From contig NZ_VAHM01000004.1 of NCBI RefSeq assembly GCF_005796185.1, positions 1-64,000 of the forward strand: DNA of 64,000 nt. Direction: 5' to 3'. This document shows, piece by piece, positions 43,838 to 52,212 of the stretch. Under the pieces are notes generated by a model, which was given only the letters and a program-made list of their open reading frames with translations, had not been told where the DNA came from and did not search any database. Both the position numbers and the translations under genes were made by a program. How positions within the stretch are numbered: position 1 is the stretch's first letter; each line of letters starts with the position of its first letter. Source of the stretch: Pseudarthrobacter sp. NamB4. Its GTDB lineage: Bacteria; Actinomycetota; Actinomycetes; Actinomycetales; Micrococcaceae.

Positions 43838-44937
43838 CTCAGCCTCCGCTGGTACTTGAGGATCAGGTGGATCAGGAAAGGCGCGCCCACAACGGCGGTG
43901 GCAACTCCGACGGGCAGGGGAGCGGCCAGGACGTTCGCGGACAACGTGTCGGCCACGAGCACGAAGATGGCGCCCACCAAGGCGGATACGCCTACGGAGG
44001 GAACCACCGTGGAGGCCAGGGCCCGGGCAATCCGGGGGCTGGCCAGGGCAACGAACGCCACCGGACCGGCCGTCACCGTGGCCACGGAGGCGAGCAGGAC
44101 GGCGAGGGTGAGGACAACCAGCCGCACCGTGCCGATCCGCGCCCCGAGCCCGACGGCGGTGTCCTCGCCCAGGCTGGTCAGCAGCAGCCACCTGCCGCTG
44201 GCCATGGCCGCGGCGAGCAGCACCGCCGCGCTGAGCGCCATGGGCTGCACGGTCTCCCACTCTTTCCCGTTCAGGGAACCCATCATCCAGGTCAGGGCCT
44301 GGGCGGCGCTGGTTACGTCGCCCAGCGTGAGGATCCAGGTGGTGAGGCTTGCTGCCAGGCCGGAGATTCCCAGGCCGGCGAGCACCAGGCGGTAGCTGTC
44401 CGCGCCCCGCCGGTAGGAGAGCAGGTACACCGCGATGCCGCTGAGGATGCCTGCGGTAAAGGCCGCAGCCGGCATCCCTACAGTGGCCGCGATACCGCTG
44501 AGGCCGGCGTGCCCGCCGCCCGCCACCACCAGCACGGTGACGGCGCCCAGGGATGCTCCCGCCGTCACGCCCAGCAGGTCCGGGCTGGCCAGCGGGTTGC
44601 GTGCCACGGTCTGGGTGATGGCGCCGGACGCCGCCAGGCAGGCACCGACGACGACGGCGGCCACCATGCGGGGTGCGCGGAACTCCGTCACGGCGAGGTG
44701 GATCCGGGGGTTGGTTTCATCGCCGAGCAGCGCCCGGAGGACATCGGGGTAGGCCAGGGGGGTCCCGCCGAAGGCGACGTGCAGCGCCATGGCCGCCACC
44801 GTCCCGAGGATGAGCAGGCCGGCAACCGCCAGGGCACGGACGTTGAATCGGATGGAGACCGGGCCGGCGCGCAGCGCCCTGATCTTTGTTTCGCCCGCGC
44901 TTCCTTGCGTGGGCCGCCGTTTCTGCAGGACGGTCAT
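43834..44937 (-). CDS. siderophore ABC transporter permease (FecCD family)
   Basis: This 367-residue protein has about nine to ten transmembrane helices and the FecCD hallmark loops FRAPRMVAAVVVGACLAASG, ITQTVARNPLASPDLLGVTA, LTWMMGSLNGKEW and 'TAGPVAFVALASPRIARAL', the cytoplasmic coupling helix for the ATPase. It has an N-terminal extension of about 30 polar residues. ATG 44937 overlaps the stop of the other permease gene. It forms one half of the membrane channel, and two different permeases in tandem are usual for heterodimeric siderophore importers. Confidence 0.92.
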   Translation of the reverse strand: MTVLQKRRPTQGSAGETKIRALRAGPVSIRFNVRALAVAGLLILGTVAAMALHVAFGGTPLAYPDVLRALLGDETNPRIHLAVTEFRAPRMVAAVVVGACLAASGAITQTVARNPLASPDLLGVTAGASLGAVTVLVVAGGGHAGLSGIAATVGMPAAAFTAGILSGIAVYLLSYRRGADSYRLVLAGLGISGLAASLTTWILTLGDVTSAAQALTWMMGSLNGKEWETVQPMALSAAVLLAAAMASGRWLLLTSLGEDTAVGLGARIGTVRLVVLTLAVLLASVATVTAGPVAFVALASPRIARALASTVVPSVGVSALVGAIFVLVADTLSANVLAAPLPVGVATAVVGAPFLIHLILKYQRRLS

Positions 44938-46019
44938 AGGGTTGCCAGCCTCCGGCGCCTGGCCAGGTAGACGAAGAAGGGTGCGCCCACCACGGCCAGG
45001 ACCACGGCAACGGACAGTTCCCCGGGGCGGGCGATGAGGCGGCCGGCGGTGTCCGCGAGCAGGACGAGTGTTGCCCCGGTGAAGAGGGACAGGGGAACAA
45101 GGCACCGGTAGTCGGGCCCGGTGACGGCCCGGGTGAGATGGGGGACCAGCAGTCCGGCGAAGGCAATGGGCCCGGCAAGCGTCACTGCTGTTCCGGCCAG
45201 CAGGGTGACAGCTCCGATGCCCATGGCGCGGGCGCGCAGCACCGGGATGCCCAGGGAAACCGCGGTGTCCGAGCCCAGGGCGAGGGCGTTCAGTGCGCGG
45301 ATGTTCACCACGGCCATGACCACGCCGGCGGCGATGAAAGGCCACACCAGTTCAAGCACTCCCGAGCGTCCCGCCAGGGAGCCCACCTGCCAGAAGCGCA
45401 GGGTGTCCAGTGCCTGGTCGTTGAGCAGCACGATTCCTGCCACCAGCCCGGAACACAGCGCGGTGACGGCGGCACCGGCAAGGACCAGGGTGACCGGGGT
45501 GGCGCCGTACCGGGCCGCCGAACCGATCATGAACACCAGGACACTCGCTGCCAGCGCCCCGGCGAAGGCCAGTAGCGCCTGGGTAAGGGCGGGAAGGTCG
45601 CCGGCAACCGCCGTCGCGGCAACAATGGCCAGCGCTGCGCCCTGGTTGATGCCGAGCAGCCCGGGGTCGGCCACGGGATTCCGGGTGTGCCCCTGCACCA
45701 GGGTTCCGGCCAGGCCCAGGCAGATTCCGGCGCAGATGCCCAACACTGTCCGGGGCCAGCGCAGCTCACGGATGGTCACGTCCATCGCGTTCCCGGCGGG
45801 GGTGAAGACGGCGTGCCACACCTCCTGCAGGGACGAGGGCTGGCCGCCGATGCACATGCTGAGGACGCAGGCCGCGAACAATGCGAGTGCGGAAGTGAAG
45901 AGCCATGCCTTGCGGTTTCGGGGCGCCTTCCGGCCCGGATTGCCCGGTTGGGTGGCGGAGGGAGGCTCCTTCCGGGCGGCGTGCGGCCCCGGTCCTGGTC
46001 CGGCGATCAGCGTCTTCAC
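44934..46019 (-). CDS. siderophore ABC transporter permease (FecCD family)
   Basis: This 361-residue permease has LRWPRTVLGICAGICLGLAG, TLVQGHTRNPVADPGLLGIN, FWQVGSLAGRSG and the coupling segment 'LAGPIAFAGLLVPHLTRAV'. It has about nine transmembrane helices after a 35-residue polar N-terminus. GTG 46019 is the likely start. It is the promoter-proximal gene of the minus-strand importer unit, and the IdeR-type box lies 70 bases upstream, so repression by iron is expected. Confidence 0.92.
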   Translation of the reverse strand: MKTLIAGPGPGPHAARKEPPSATQPGNPGRKAPRNRKAWLFTSALALFAACVLSMCIGGQPSSLQEVWHAVFTPAGNAMDVTIRELRWPRTVLGICAGICLGLAGTLVQGHTRNPVADPGLLGINQGAALAIVAATAVAGDLPALTQALLAFAGALAASVLVFMIGSAARYGATPVTLVLAGAAVTALCSGLVAGIVLLNDQALDTLRFWQVGSLAGRSGVLELVWPFIAAGVVMAVVNIRALNALALGSDTAVSLGIPVLRARAMGIGAVTLLAGTAVTLAGPIAFAGLLVPHLTRAVTGPDYRCLVPLSLFTGATLVLLADTAGRLIARPGELSVAVVLAVVGAPFFVYLARRRRLATL

Positions 46020-46088
46020 ATGCGGCTTTCTATTACGTCACGGGTTTGTGAGCTATTCCCCCAAGTGCTGCTACAGTCTACGGCAGGC

Positions 46089-46107
46089 GCAGGTAAGCCT
46101 TGCCTAA
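46089..46107. promoter_or_regulatory. IdeR/DmdR (DtxR-family) iron box
   Basis: On the minus strand the 19 bases read TTAGGCAAGGCTTACCTGC, matching 14 of 19 positions of the DtxR/IdeR consensus TTAGGTTAGGCTAACCTAA as I recall it. The box sits between the divergent permease (start 46019) and binding-protein (start 46144) genes, so one bound repressor pair could silence both units when ferrous iron is plentiful. Confidence 0.82.
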
Positions 46108-46143
46108 TGCGTCGCATCCCCACAATCTTCCGAAGGCATCCCC

Positions 46144-47154
46144 GTGAAAATTCGCATCATCCGGCAGCTCACCGCTGCCGCCGCCGGCCTGGTGCTCCTG
46201 GCCACCGCCGCCTGCGGCTCCCCGGCCGCAAGCACCAGCAGCACCAGCTCCACCGCCGCCGCTGAGACGGTGGGCTTCCCGCTCACCATGGATCACACCA
46301 TGGGTTCCACCACCATCGGATCCGCCCCCAAGCGGGTGGTTGCCCTGGATCCGAGCTACATCGACGCAGCCCTCCTGCTCGAGGCCGACCTGGTGGGCTA
46401 CGTGCAGTACCGGCAGGACCCGAACGCCCCCTTCGCCCCCTACCTCGGCGACGTTGCCGAGGCCACCAAGGACTCCGTGAACGTGGGGACCCTGGCCGAG
46501 CCAAACCTGGAAAAGATCCTCGAACTGCAGCCGGACCTGATCGTTTCGGCAAAGGTCCGCCATGAAGCCCTGTACTCACAGCTGTCCAAGATCGCGCCCA
46601 CCATCTTCTCCGTAAGCACCGGCCCCACCTGGAAGGAAAACGTCGTCTTCCTTGGCGAGGCCCTGGGCAAGAAGGAAAAAGCCGAAGAACTGGTCAAGGT
46701 CTACGAGGACCGCGCCGCGAAGGTCGGCGCCGAGATCCTGGCCAAGAAGCCGGACGCCACCTACTCCCTAATCCGGTTCACCGGTGGCGACACCGCCCGC
46801 CTGTACTCCTCAAACTCCTTCATCGGCGAGATTATGGCTGACATGAACATCCCGCGGCCCAAGGACCAGCCGGACAGTGACAAGGAAATCTTCGTGCCGC
46901 TGTCCGCCGAGCAGATCCTGCAGGGCGACGCAGGCCTGGTGATGGTCAGCGCCTTCACGCCCGCCGGGGCCGAAGGAGACAAGGCCCGCGCGCAGCAGGA
47001 GGCCTTCACGTCCAACCCGCTGTGGCAGCGGCTCCAGGGCGAGGTCATCGACGTGGACGACGCAACCTTCCTGGCCTCGGTCAGCATCCAGGGCGCCCAC
47101 GCAGTGATCACGGACCTGGCCAAACACTACGGCGTGGATCCGCAGCTGCCGTAA
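46144..47154 (+). CDS. iron-siderophore substrate-binding lipoprotein
   Basis: This 336-residue type-III periplasmic-binding-type lipoprotein has signal peptide MKIRIIRQLTAAAAGLVLLA with lipobox ATAAC (Cys24). Lobe motifs are PKRVVALDPSYIDAALLLEA, NLEKILELQPDLIVSAKVRH and SLIRFTGGDTARLYSSNSF. It captures ferric siderophore outside the membrane and delivers it to the permease pair. The start is GTG 46144, 37 bases after the iron box. The next gene's ATG overlaps its stop by one base (TAATG). Confidence 0.92.
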   Translation: MKIRIIRQLTAAAAGLVLLATAACGSPAASTSSTSSTAAAETVGFPLTMDHTMGSTTIGSAPKRVVALDPSYIDAALLLEADLVGYVQYRQDPNAPFAPYLGDVAEATKDSVNVGTLAEPNLEKILELQPDLIVSAKVRHEALYSQLSKIAPTIFSVSTGPTWKENVVFLGEALGKKEKAEELVKVYEDRAAKVGAEILAKKPDATYSLIRFTGGDTARLYSSNSFIGEIMADMNIPRPKDQPDSDKEIFVPLSAEQILQGDAGLVMVSAFTPAGAEGDKARAQQEAFTSNPLWQRLQGEVIDVDDATFLASVSIQGAHAVITDLAKHYGVDPQLP

Positions 47155-48071
47155 TGCTGCAGATGGCTGCTTCAGTACCGGTTACCCGGCACCCGGTCCG
47201 GGTGTTCGAGGCAGTGGTGGCGGAAGTGCGGGACCTGGGCCCGCACTTCCGCCGCATCACCTTTGCAGGTCCTTCGCTCCAGAACTTCGGAGTGCCGGGC
47301 CCCACCCTGGACCTCCGCATCAAGATGCTGCTGCCCGTGCCGGGGCACGCCCTGCAACTGCCCTGCGCCGTTGACGGCACCCTCGAGCAGGGCTGGTACC
47401 AGGCCTGGCTCCGGCAGGAACAGCCGGGCCGGGGTTTCGTCCGCAGCTACACGGTCCGCACCCTGCGGCGAAGCCCCGCCGGAGCCGAGCTCGACGTGGA
47501 CTTCGTCCTCCATGCCGCCCCCGGTGGCCACGCCGGCCCCGGCACGGCCTGGGCACAGAATGCCGTGCCAGGGCAGCGGGCATGGTTCGTTGGACCCGAC
47601 GTCACGGCGGTCACCACGGCCACTCCCCTCCCAGAGGCGGGCATCAACTGGAAGCCGGGCGCCGCACGGCACGTGTTGCTCGCCGGGGACGAAACAGCAG
47701 TCCCGGCCATCAGCTCAATCCTCGGGGCCCTCCCCGAACACCTCAGCGGGGAAGCCTTCCTGGAAGTCCCGGCTGCCGGCGACATCCTTCCGCTGGCCTC
47801 GGACAGCCGGGTCAGGGTCACCTGGCTGAACCGCGACGGCGGTGTCCCCCGCGGCCAGCGTCTGGAACGGGCGGTTGCCGATGCTGTGAGCAACGGCGAC
47901 GCCGGATCCGGCACCTACGCCTGGGTGGGAGCCGAGGCGGAAACGGTCAGAGATCTTCGCCGCTGCCTGGTTGGCGCCGGGGTCGATGCAAGAATGTCCG
48001 AATTCCGCGGCTACTGGAGCCTCGGCAAGGCCGGTTCCGGGGCCAACGGTGTACCCCTGACTGACCCCTAA
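47154..48071 (+). CDS. siderophore-interacting protein (FAD-dependent ferric reductase)
   Basis: This 305-residue flavoprotein of the ViuB/SIP family has an FAD-binding domain (FRRITFAGPSLQNFGVPGPT, FVRSYTVRTLRR, 'DVDFVLHAAPGGHAGPGTAW'). The NAD(P)H domain has 'VLLAGDETAVPAISSILGAL', YAWVGAEAETVRDLRR and the C-terminal FRGYWSLGKAG. It reduces ferric siderophore in the cytoplasm to release iron. Its place directly after the binding protein, with a one-base stop/start overlap, puts it in the same iron-controlled unit. An in-frame ATG three codons later is an alternative start. Confidence 0.92.
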   Translation: MLQMAASVPVTRHPVRVFEAVVAEVRDLGPHFRRITFAGPSLQNFGVPGPTLDLRIKMLLPVPGHALQLPCAVDGTLEQGWYQAWLRQEQPGRGFVRSYTVRTLRRSPAGAELDVDFVLHAAPGGHAGPGTAWAQNAVPGQRAWFVGPDVTAVTTATPLPEAGINWKPGAARHVLLAGDETAVPAISSILGALPEHLSGEAFLEVPAAGDILPLASDSRVRVTWLNRDGGVPRGQRLERAVADAVSNGDAGSGTYAWVGAEAETVRDLRRCLVGAGVDARMSEFRGYWSLGKAGSGANGVPLTDP

Positions 48072-48212
48072 CCTGCCTCTTCCACCGCTCCCGCGAGGTC
48101 AGGAACGGAAAGATGAGTACCCGGTACTCACGATCGGCTGCGGCGATGTCCATGGGGGAAGTGAACGGAACGAGGACCCTGGGCAAACCCTTGTGGGAGG
48201 AGTGGGACCCCA

Positions 48213-48419
48213 AAGTTTAAGGGAGTTACGGAACGGCCCTACAACAGCCAGTTGTACGGTCGCTACTCCGTGCGGTTTCCCGAAGGGGACCGTGCACGGG
48301 TCATCTGTGCCACCCTGCACGGCGTTGGACCGGAGGGGCATACCACCCCAGGTCTTCCGGCCCAACGTTCCGTTCACGTCCTCTACGTCGACTGGGTAGC
48401 GATTTGGGCCAAGAGCTAA
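48213..48419 (+). pseudogene. remnant of a GH16-like glycoside hydrolase gene
   Basis: In one plus frame the sequence reads KFKGVTERPYNSQLYGRYSV then RFPEGDRARVICATLHG and ends after VLYVDWVAIWAKS. 'SQ.YGRYSVRF' is the beta-strand motif of GH16 laminarinase/endoglucanase-like enzymes, and 'FPEGD' resembles the stretch just after their catalytic DGEIDFPE block, as if an internal deletion joined the two. No start codon or catalytic Glu-Asp-Glu remains. This reading rests on two short motifs. Confidence 0.38.
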
Positions 48420-48449
48420 GTGCCGGCACGGTTCCCGCGGGCATGACCG

Positions 48450-50438
48450 TCAAAGGGCCGCTTCGACCGCCCCCAGCGCCTCCAGGACCGGGCGCAGTGC
48501 TGTCACCGAATCGGCGGGCAGCTGGATCTGGGTCCGGAGCGGGATGTCCGCAGGCTCGCCGGGAAGGCTGGCCGGGGCGTTGGCGGGTTCGTCCGCGGGG
48601 ACAGCGATGCGGCGCAGGGCATCACCGTCCCGGACGGTGATGACGGCAACCATGGTGTCAGGCAGCACCTCGCCCTCCAGCTGCTGCTCCGGCACCGACG
48701 GGGCGCTGTCATCGAGCAGGCCCGCATCAGCCGCGGCCTGGAACACCCGGCCGGCGAGCTGCCGGTCCACCGCCTGGCTGGTCTCGTCATTACCGCCCTG
48801 CAGCAGCTCATCCAGCACGCTGCGCTGCGCGGAGCCGTCCCCGTGCACGCCCAACCGGTAGGCGTAGCGCTCGCCGGGCGCGCCGCCGCTGACTTCAAAC
48901 GACACCTCTGTCTCTTCAGCGCGTTCAGGGGCTGCACCGCTTCCGGCCATGCCGCGCAGCCGCTGCAGTACAGCGGCGCGGGGTTCCGGCCTCAGGGCAT
49001 CAATGTTCTTCAGCGTCATGGCGGCCTCTTCAAATACCTCGGGCGGCTCGGATGCTCCGGCGGTGGGGGTGTGGCCGGAACCGTGGAAACCGGTGATGCG
49101 ATTGTAGTGGCGGGCCACGGTCTCGGTGTTGTCCGCCATCACCGTGCCGGTGTTCACCGGGCTCCTGGCCGGGCACGCCGCATCCGCATACTCGTCGGGA
49201 TGCCCCAGCATGTGTCCGAACTCGTGGGCGGCAACATCCCCGGTGTCGCTGGTGTCCCACAGGCGCATGTTCGAGCGCGCCGGCCCCGGCTGCACGCGCA
49301 CCGCGTGGTGGGCTCCGGAGCCCACCCACTGCACGTCGAAGGTGACGGACTGGCGGCCGCCGTTGGGGGCCAGGCAGCTGAACCGGTCGGACCAGGTATT
49401 GATGATGCCGTTGCGCCACGTGGTCCGGAGGCTGTCCATGGTGGCGGTGCTGATGCCGGCATCCGGGTTCAGCTGGATCCGCACGGTGACCCTGGTCCCT
49501 GACTGGTGGTAGGCCGCCGTCCAGTTATAGACGCATTCGCTCACCCCGAATGAAACCTCGCCCGTCGGCTCCGCCTCGTGCACCCAGTACTTCTGCCAGA
49601 CGTTGCCGTCGGTACCGCGCACAAAGACGTGCTCATGGTTCGGGCCCATGGAGCCGAGCGCAGGCTCGGAGGCCAGGACACCGCCGTCGTTGTGCCGGCC
49701 CCAGGGGTGCCAGCTGTTGGCGAAGTAGGCACGCTGCCACAGGGCGCCATCATTCCCGCGGGCGTAGACGTTGCACACGTCCCTGTTCCGCGAGATGGTG
49801 GCGGGCCCGCCGCTGAAGCCGCCGGCAGGGGCGCCGATGTTGAACCAGCCTTTCCAGCCGCCGGTCTGCGTCCAATATTTCTGCCACACGTTGCTGTCCG
49901 TGCCGCGGACGAAAATGTGCTCGTGGTCCGGGCCCATGGAACCAAGCGCAGGGTCGGAGGCGAGGGCGCCGCCATCATTGTGCCGTGCCCAGGGGTGCCA
50001 GCTGTTGGCGAACCAGGCACGCTGCCACAGGGCGCCGTCGTTGCCGCGGACGTAGACGTTGCAGACGTCCTTGTTCCTGGAGATGGTGGCGGGCCCGCCG
50101 CTGAAGCCGCCGGCCGGGGCGCCGATGTTGAACCAGCCGCTCCAGCCGCCGGTGCGCGTCCAGTACTTTTGCCACACGTTCCCGTCGGTACCGCGCACGA
50201 AGACGTGTTCATGGTCCGGGCCCATGGAGCCGAGCGCCGGCTCTGAGGCCAGGACGCCGCCGTCGTTGTGCCGGCCCCAGGGGTGCCAGCTGTTGGCGAA
50301 CCAGGCACGCTGCCACAGGGCGTTGTCGTTGCCGCGGACGTAGACGTTGCAGACATCCTTGTTCCTGGAGATGGTGGCCGGACCACCGTTGAACCCGCCC
50401 GCAGGGGCACCGATGTTGAACCAGCCGCTCCAACCCAT
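48450..50438 (-). CDS. zinc metalloprotease with N-terminal lectin-like propeller repeats
   Basis: This is a 662-residue protein. Residues 2 to about 286 are three 96-residue units, each of two blades (GWSGWFNIGAPAGGF, NVYVRGNDNALWQRAWFAN, HVFVRGTDGNVWQKYW), as in DUF346/PLL-type fucose-binding propellers. The protease domain follows, with the zinc motif HEFGHMLGHPDE near residue 405 and an acidic 'VMADN' Met-turn-like stretch. The C-terminal 190 residues are unfamiliar, with a Gln/Asp/Leu-rich helix region. There is no signal peptide: the ATG is one residue before the first repeat and has GGAGCGGAG upstream. Export by another route, or action inside the cell, must be considered. It is divergent from the lipase-like gene. 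Confidence 0.83.
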   Translation of the reverse strand: MGWSGWFNIGAPAGGFNGGPATISRNKDVCNVYVRGNDNALWQRAWFANSWHPWGRHNDGGVLASEPALGSMGPDHEHVFVRGTDGNVWQKYWTRTGGWSGWFNIGAPAGGFSGGPATISRNKDVCNVYVRGNDGALWQRAWFANSWHPWARHNDGGALASDPALGSMGPDHEHIFVRGTDSNVWQKYWTQTGGWKGWFNIGAPAGGFSGGPATISRNRDVCNVYARGNDGALWQRAYFANSWHPWGRHNDGGVLASEPALGSMGPNHEHVFVRGTDGNVWQKYWVHEAEPTGEVSFGVSECVYNWTAAYHQSGTRVTVRIQLNPDAGISTATMDSLRTTWRNGIINTWSDRFSCLAPNGGRQSVTFDVQWVGSGAHHAVRVQPGPARSNMRLWDTSDTGDVAAHEFGHMLGHPDEYADAACPARSPVNTGTVMADNTETVARHYNRITGFHGSGHTPTAGASEPPEVFEEAAMTLKNIDALRPEPRAAVLQRLRGMAGSGAAPERAEETEVSFEVSGGAPGERYAYRLGVHGDGSAQRSVLDELLQGGNDETSQAVDRQLAGRVFQAAADAGLLDDSAPSVPEQQLEGEVLPDTMVAVITVRDGDALRRIAVPADEPANAPASLPGEPADIPLRTQIQLPADSVTALRPVLEALGAVEAAL
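49572..50435 (-). repeat. three 288-bp direct repeats inside the metalloprotease gene
   Basis: Units at 50148-50435, 49860-50147 and 49572-49859 encode the propeller blades and are nearly identical at DNA level, for example the recurrent block encoding GTDGNVWQKYW. Such high DNA identity implies recent duplication or gene conversion and makes copy-number change by slippage likely. Confidence 0.85.
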
Positions 50439-50593
50439 GTCCGCGCTCCGCTCCCTCGAAAGCTCTACTGGAACTGCTCCAGCAGGCCCAGTGGACCCGC
50501 CCGGGCGTTACTGCGGCGTTACCGTGCGGGTGCGACCCGGATCCGGCGCAGGCAGTAACGCCACCGTAACGGCACCCGTGGTCCACTCGCTCC

Positions 50594-52177
50594 ATGGGAA
50601 CAACCCCTTCTGACGGTCGGCTTCCTATCATCTACGTCCGCGGCTTCGCGGGCACCGGCTCCGCTATCAACAGTGCCGTGGACGACCCCTTCTACGGATT
50701 CAGCCAGGGTTCTGTCCATGTCCGCGCCGACGGCAGCGGGCGGGCAAAGTTCCACCAGTTCGAGTCCCCGATGCTGCGCCTGGTGGCAGACCACAAGTAT
50801 GAGGTGCCGGTCCACGGCGACCAGTGGGCGTTCCTCAACAGCGCCGACGCCGGCTCCGTGAATTCGGCATCGATCTGGATCCACCGCTTCTACGACGATT
50901 CGGCCAACACCTTCGACCAGAACCCTGAGGACTTCTCCTTCGAAGAAGCGGCTCGCGACCTGTTCGGGCTGATCAAACTCGTGCTGGAAAAGACCGGCGC
51001 GCCGAAAGTCTTCCTGGTAGCCCACTCGATGGGCGGGCTGATCTGCCGTTCACTCCTGCAGCGCGTCATCCCCGAAAGCCTCGCCGGTGATGATGGAGCG
51101 GTGGACCCTGCCGCGGGTGCCAAGTACGTTGCCCGGGTGTTCACCTACGCGACGCCGCACGGCGGGATCCGCTTCGCCGTGGGGTTCGGCCTGTTCGAGA
51201 AAATCCGCGACGCCACCCGTTTCCAGGGGGCGGACATTTTCGGGCCCGACCGCATGTACGAATACCTCACCCCGCCCGCCCTCAGGAGGACCCGGACCCG
51301 CGATGCCTTCCGGGCTACGGAAATGCCCGACGACGGGTTCCCCGTCCAAGAGCTTTTTTGTCTGGTGGGCTCCAACCCGGAGGACTACGACGTCGCCATG
51401 GGCTTGTCCTCCAAAGCGGTGGGCACCCGCAGCGACGGACTGGTCCAGATCGACAATGCCGCGGTCAAGGGCGCGGTGTTGGCGGTGGTGCACCGCAGCC
51501 ACAGCGGGCGCTACGGCATCGTCAATTCCGAAGAGGGCTACCAGAACCTCCAGCGTTTCCTGTTCGGCGACCTCAAGATTGAGGTGGAACTGGTGGGGTT
51601 CACCGTTGGCAAGGCCGACCCGCCCGAGGTGGAGTACCAGCTCGACGTCGGCCTGGCCATCCGCGGCCTCCCGGTCCTGGTCCACGAACAGAGCGCTGCC
51701 CACTTCTGCCCGGTGCAGGTCGAGCACTGGAAGGAAGGGGACCCGATCGACTCGCCGGTCCCGCTCCTGACCACGTTCCTTTCGTCCAAAGCCCCGCGGC
51801 CGCGTGTTGCCGGACGTGAAGTGCCCCGGTTGCGCCATGCCCTGAAATTGAAGCTGATGTCCATCATCGAAAAGGACGGGCACTTCTTCTTCGCCGACCA
51901 CCTGGAACAGACCGAGGACTGGCAGGACACGCTGCTGGTGGACATCGAGCCGCCCTCAGCGGACCGGCCGCTGCCCAAGGCCTGGGCGGCGTGGAACAGC
52001 ACAGTGCCCACCGCCCTCCGCGACTGGAACCCGACGGAGGAAGACCTGCTCAGGGACACCGACCCCACCCAGTACCGCTGGCAGGGATTCATTCCCGTGC
52101 CAAAGTTCTCGAGGGACCTCCTGGGACACCAGGCAGGCCTGCGCCTTACCGTCACCCCCAGGACCCTCACCCCCTAG
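50594..52177 (+). CDS. alpha/beta-hydrolase (lipase/PGAP1-like)
   Basis: This is a 527-residue protein. The N-terminal 270 residues look like an alpha/beta hydrolase: LPIIYVRGFAGTGSAIN (oxyanion-type strand), the nucleophile elbow VFLVAHSMGGLICRSLLQRV with Ser145, YATPHGGIRF, and a later acid and His (LVQIDNAAVKGA, VVHRSHSGRYGIV). The C-terminal 240 residues are of unknown fold, probably beta-rich (VEYQLDVGLAIRGLPVLVHE). No signal peptide is present. The order 'AHSMGG ... ATPHGG' is seen in PGAP1-like esterases and lecithin:cholesterol acyltransferase-like lipases. It starts the plus-strand part of the hydrolase island. Its substrate is unknown. Confidence 0.8.
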   Translation: MGTTPSDGRLPIIYVRGFAGTGSAINSAVDDPFYGFSQGSVHVRADGSGRAKFHQFESPMLRLVADHKYEVPVHGDQWAFLNSADAGSVNSASIWIHRFYDDSANTFDQNPEDFSFEEAARDLFGLIKLVLEKTGAPKVFLVAHSMGGLICRSLLQRVIPESLAGDDGAVDPAAGAKYVARVFTYATPHGGIRFAVGFGLFEKIRDATRFQGADIFGPDRMYEYLTPPALRRTRTRDAFRATEMPDDGFPVQELFCLVGSNPEDYDVAMGLSSKAVGTRSDGLVQIDNAAVKGAVLAVVHRSHSGRYGIVNSEEGYQNLQRFLFGDLKIEVELVGFTVGKADPPEVEYQLDVGLAIRGLPVLVHEQSAAHFCPVQVEHWKEGDPIDSPVPLLTTFLSSKAPRPRVAGREVPRLRHALKLKLMSIIEKDGHFFFADHLEQTEDWQDTLLVDIEPPSADRPLPKAWAAWNSTVPTALRDWNPTEEDLLRDTDPTQYRWQGFIPVPKFSRDLLGHQAGLRLTVTPRTLTP

Positions 52178-52212
52178 AACCCCCACCCGACACCTGTAAA
52201 AGGAGAACAGCA

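Noticed and set aside
43838..44260. Upstream extension of the siderophore ATPase frame
   Set aside because: It lies inside the permease gene and reads as a shadow; TTG 43837 has GGAGG at ideal spacing.
48072..48449. Minus-strand and plus-strand short ORFs as intact small genes
   Set aside because: The only family-like signal is in a third frame and lacks a start; listed as a GH16-like remnant instead.
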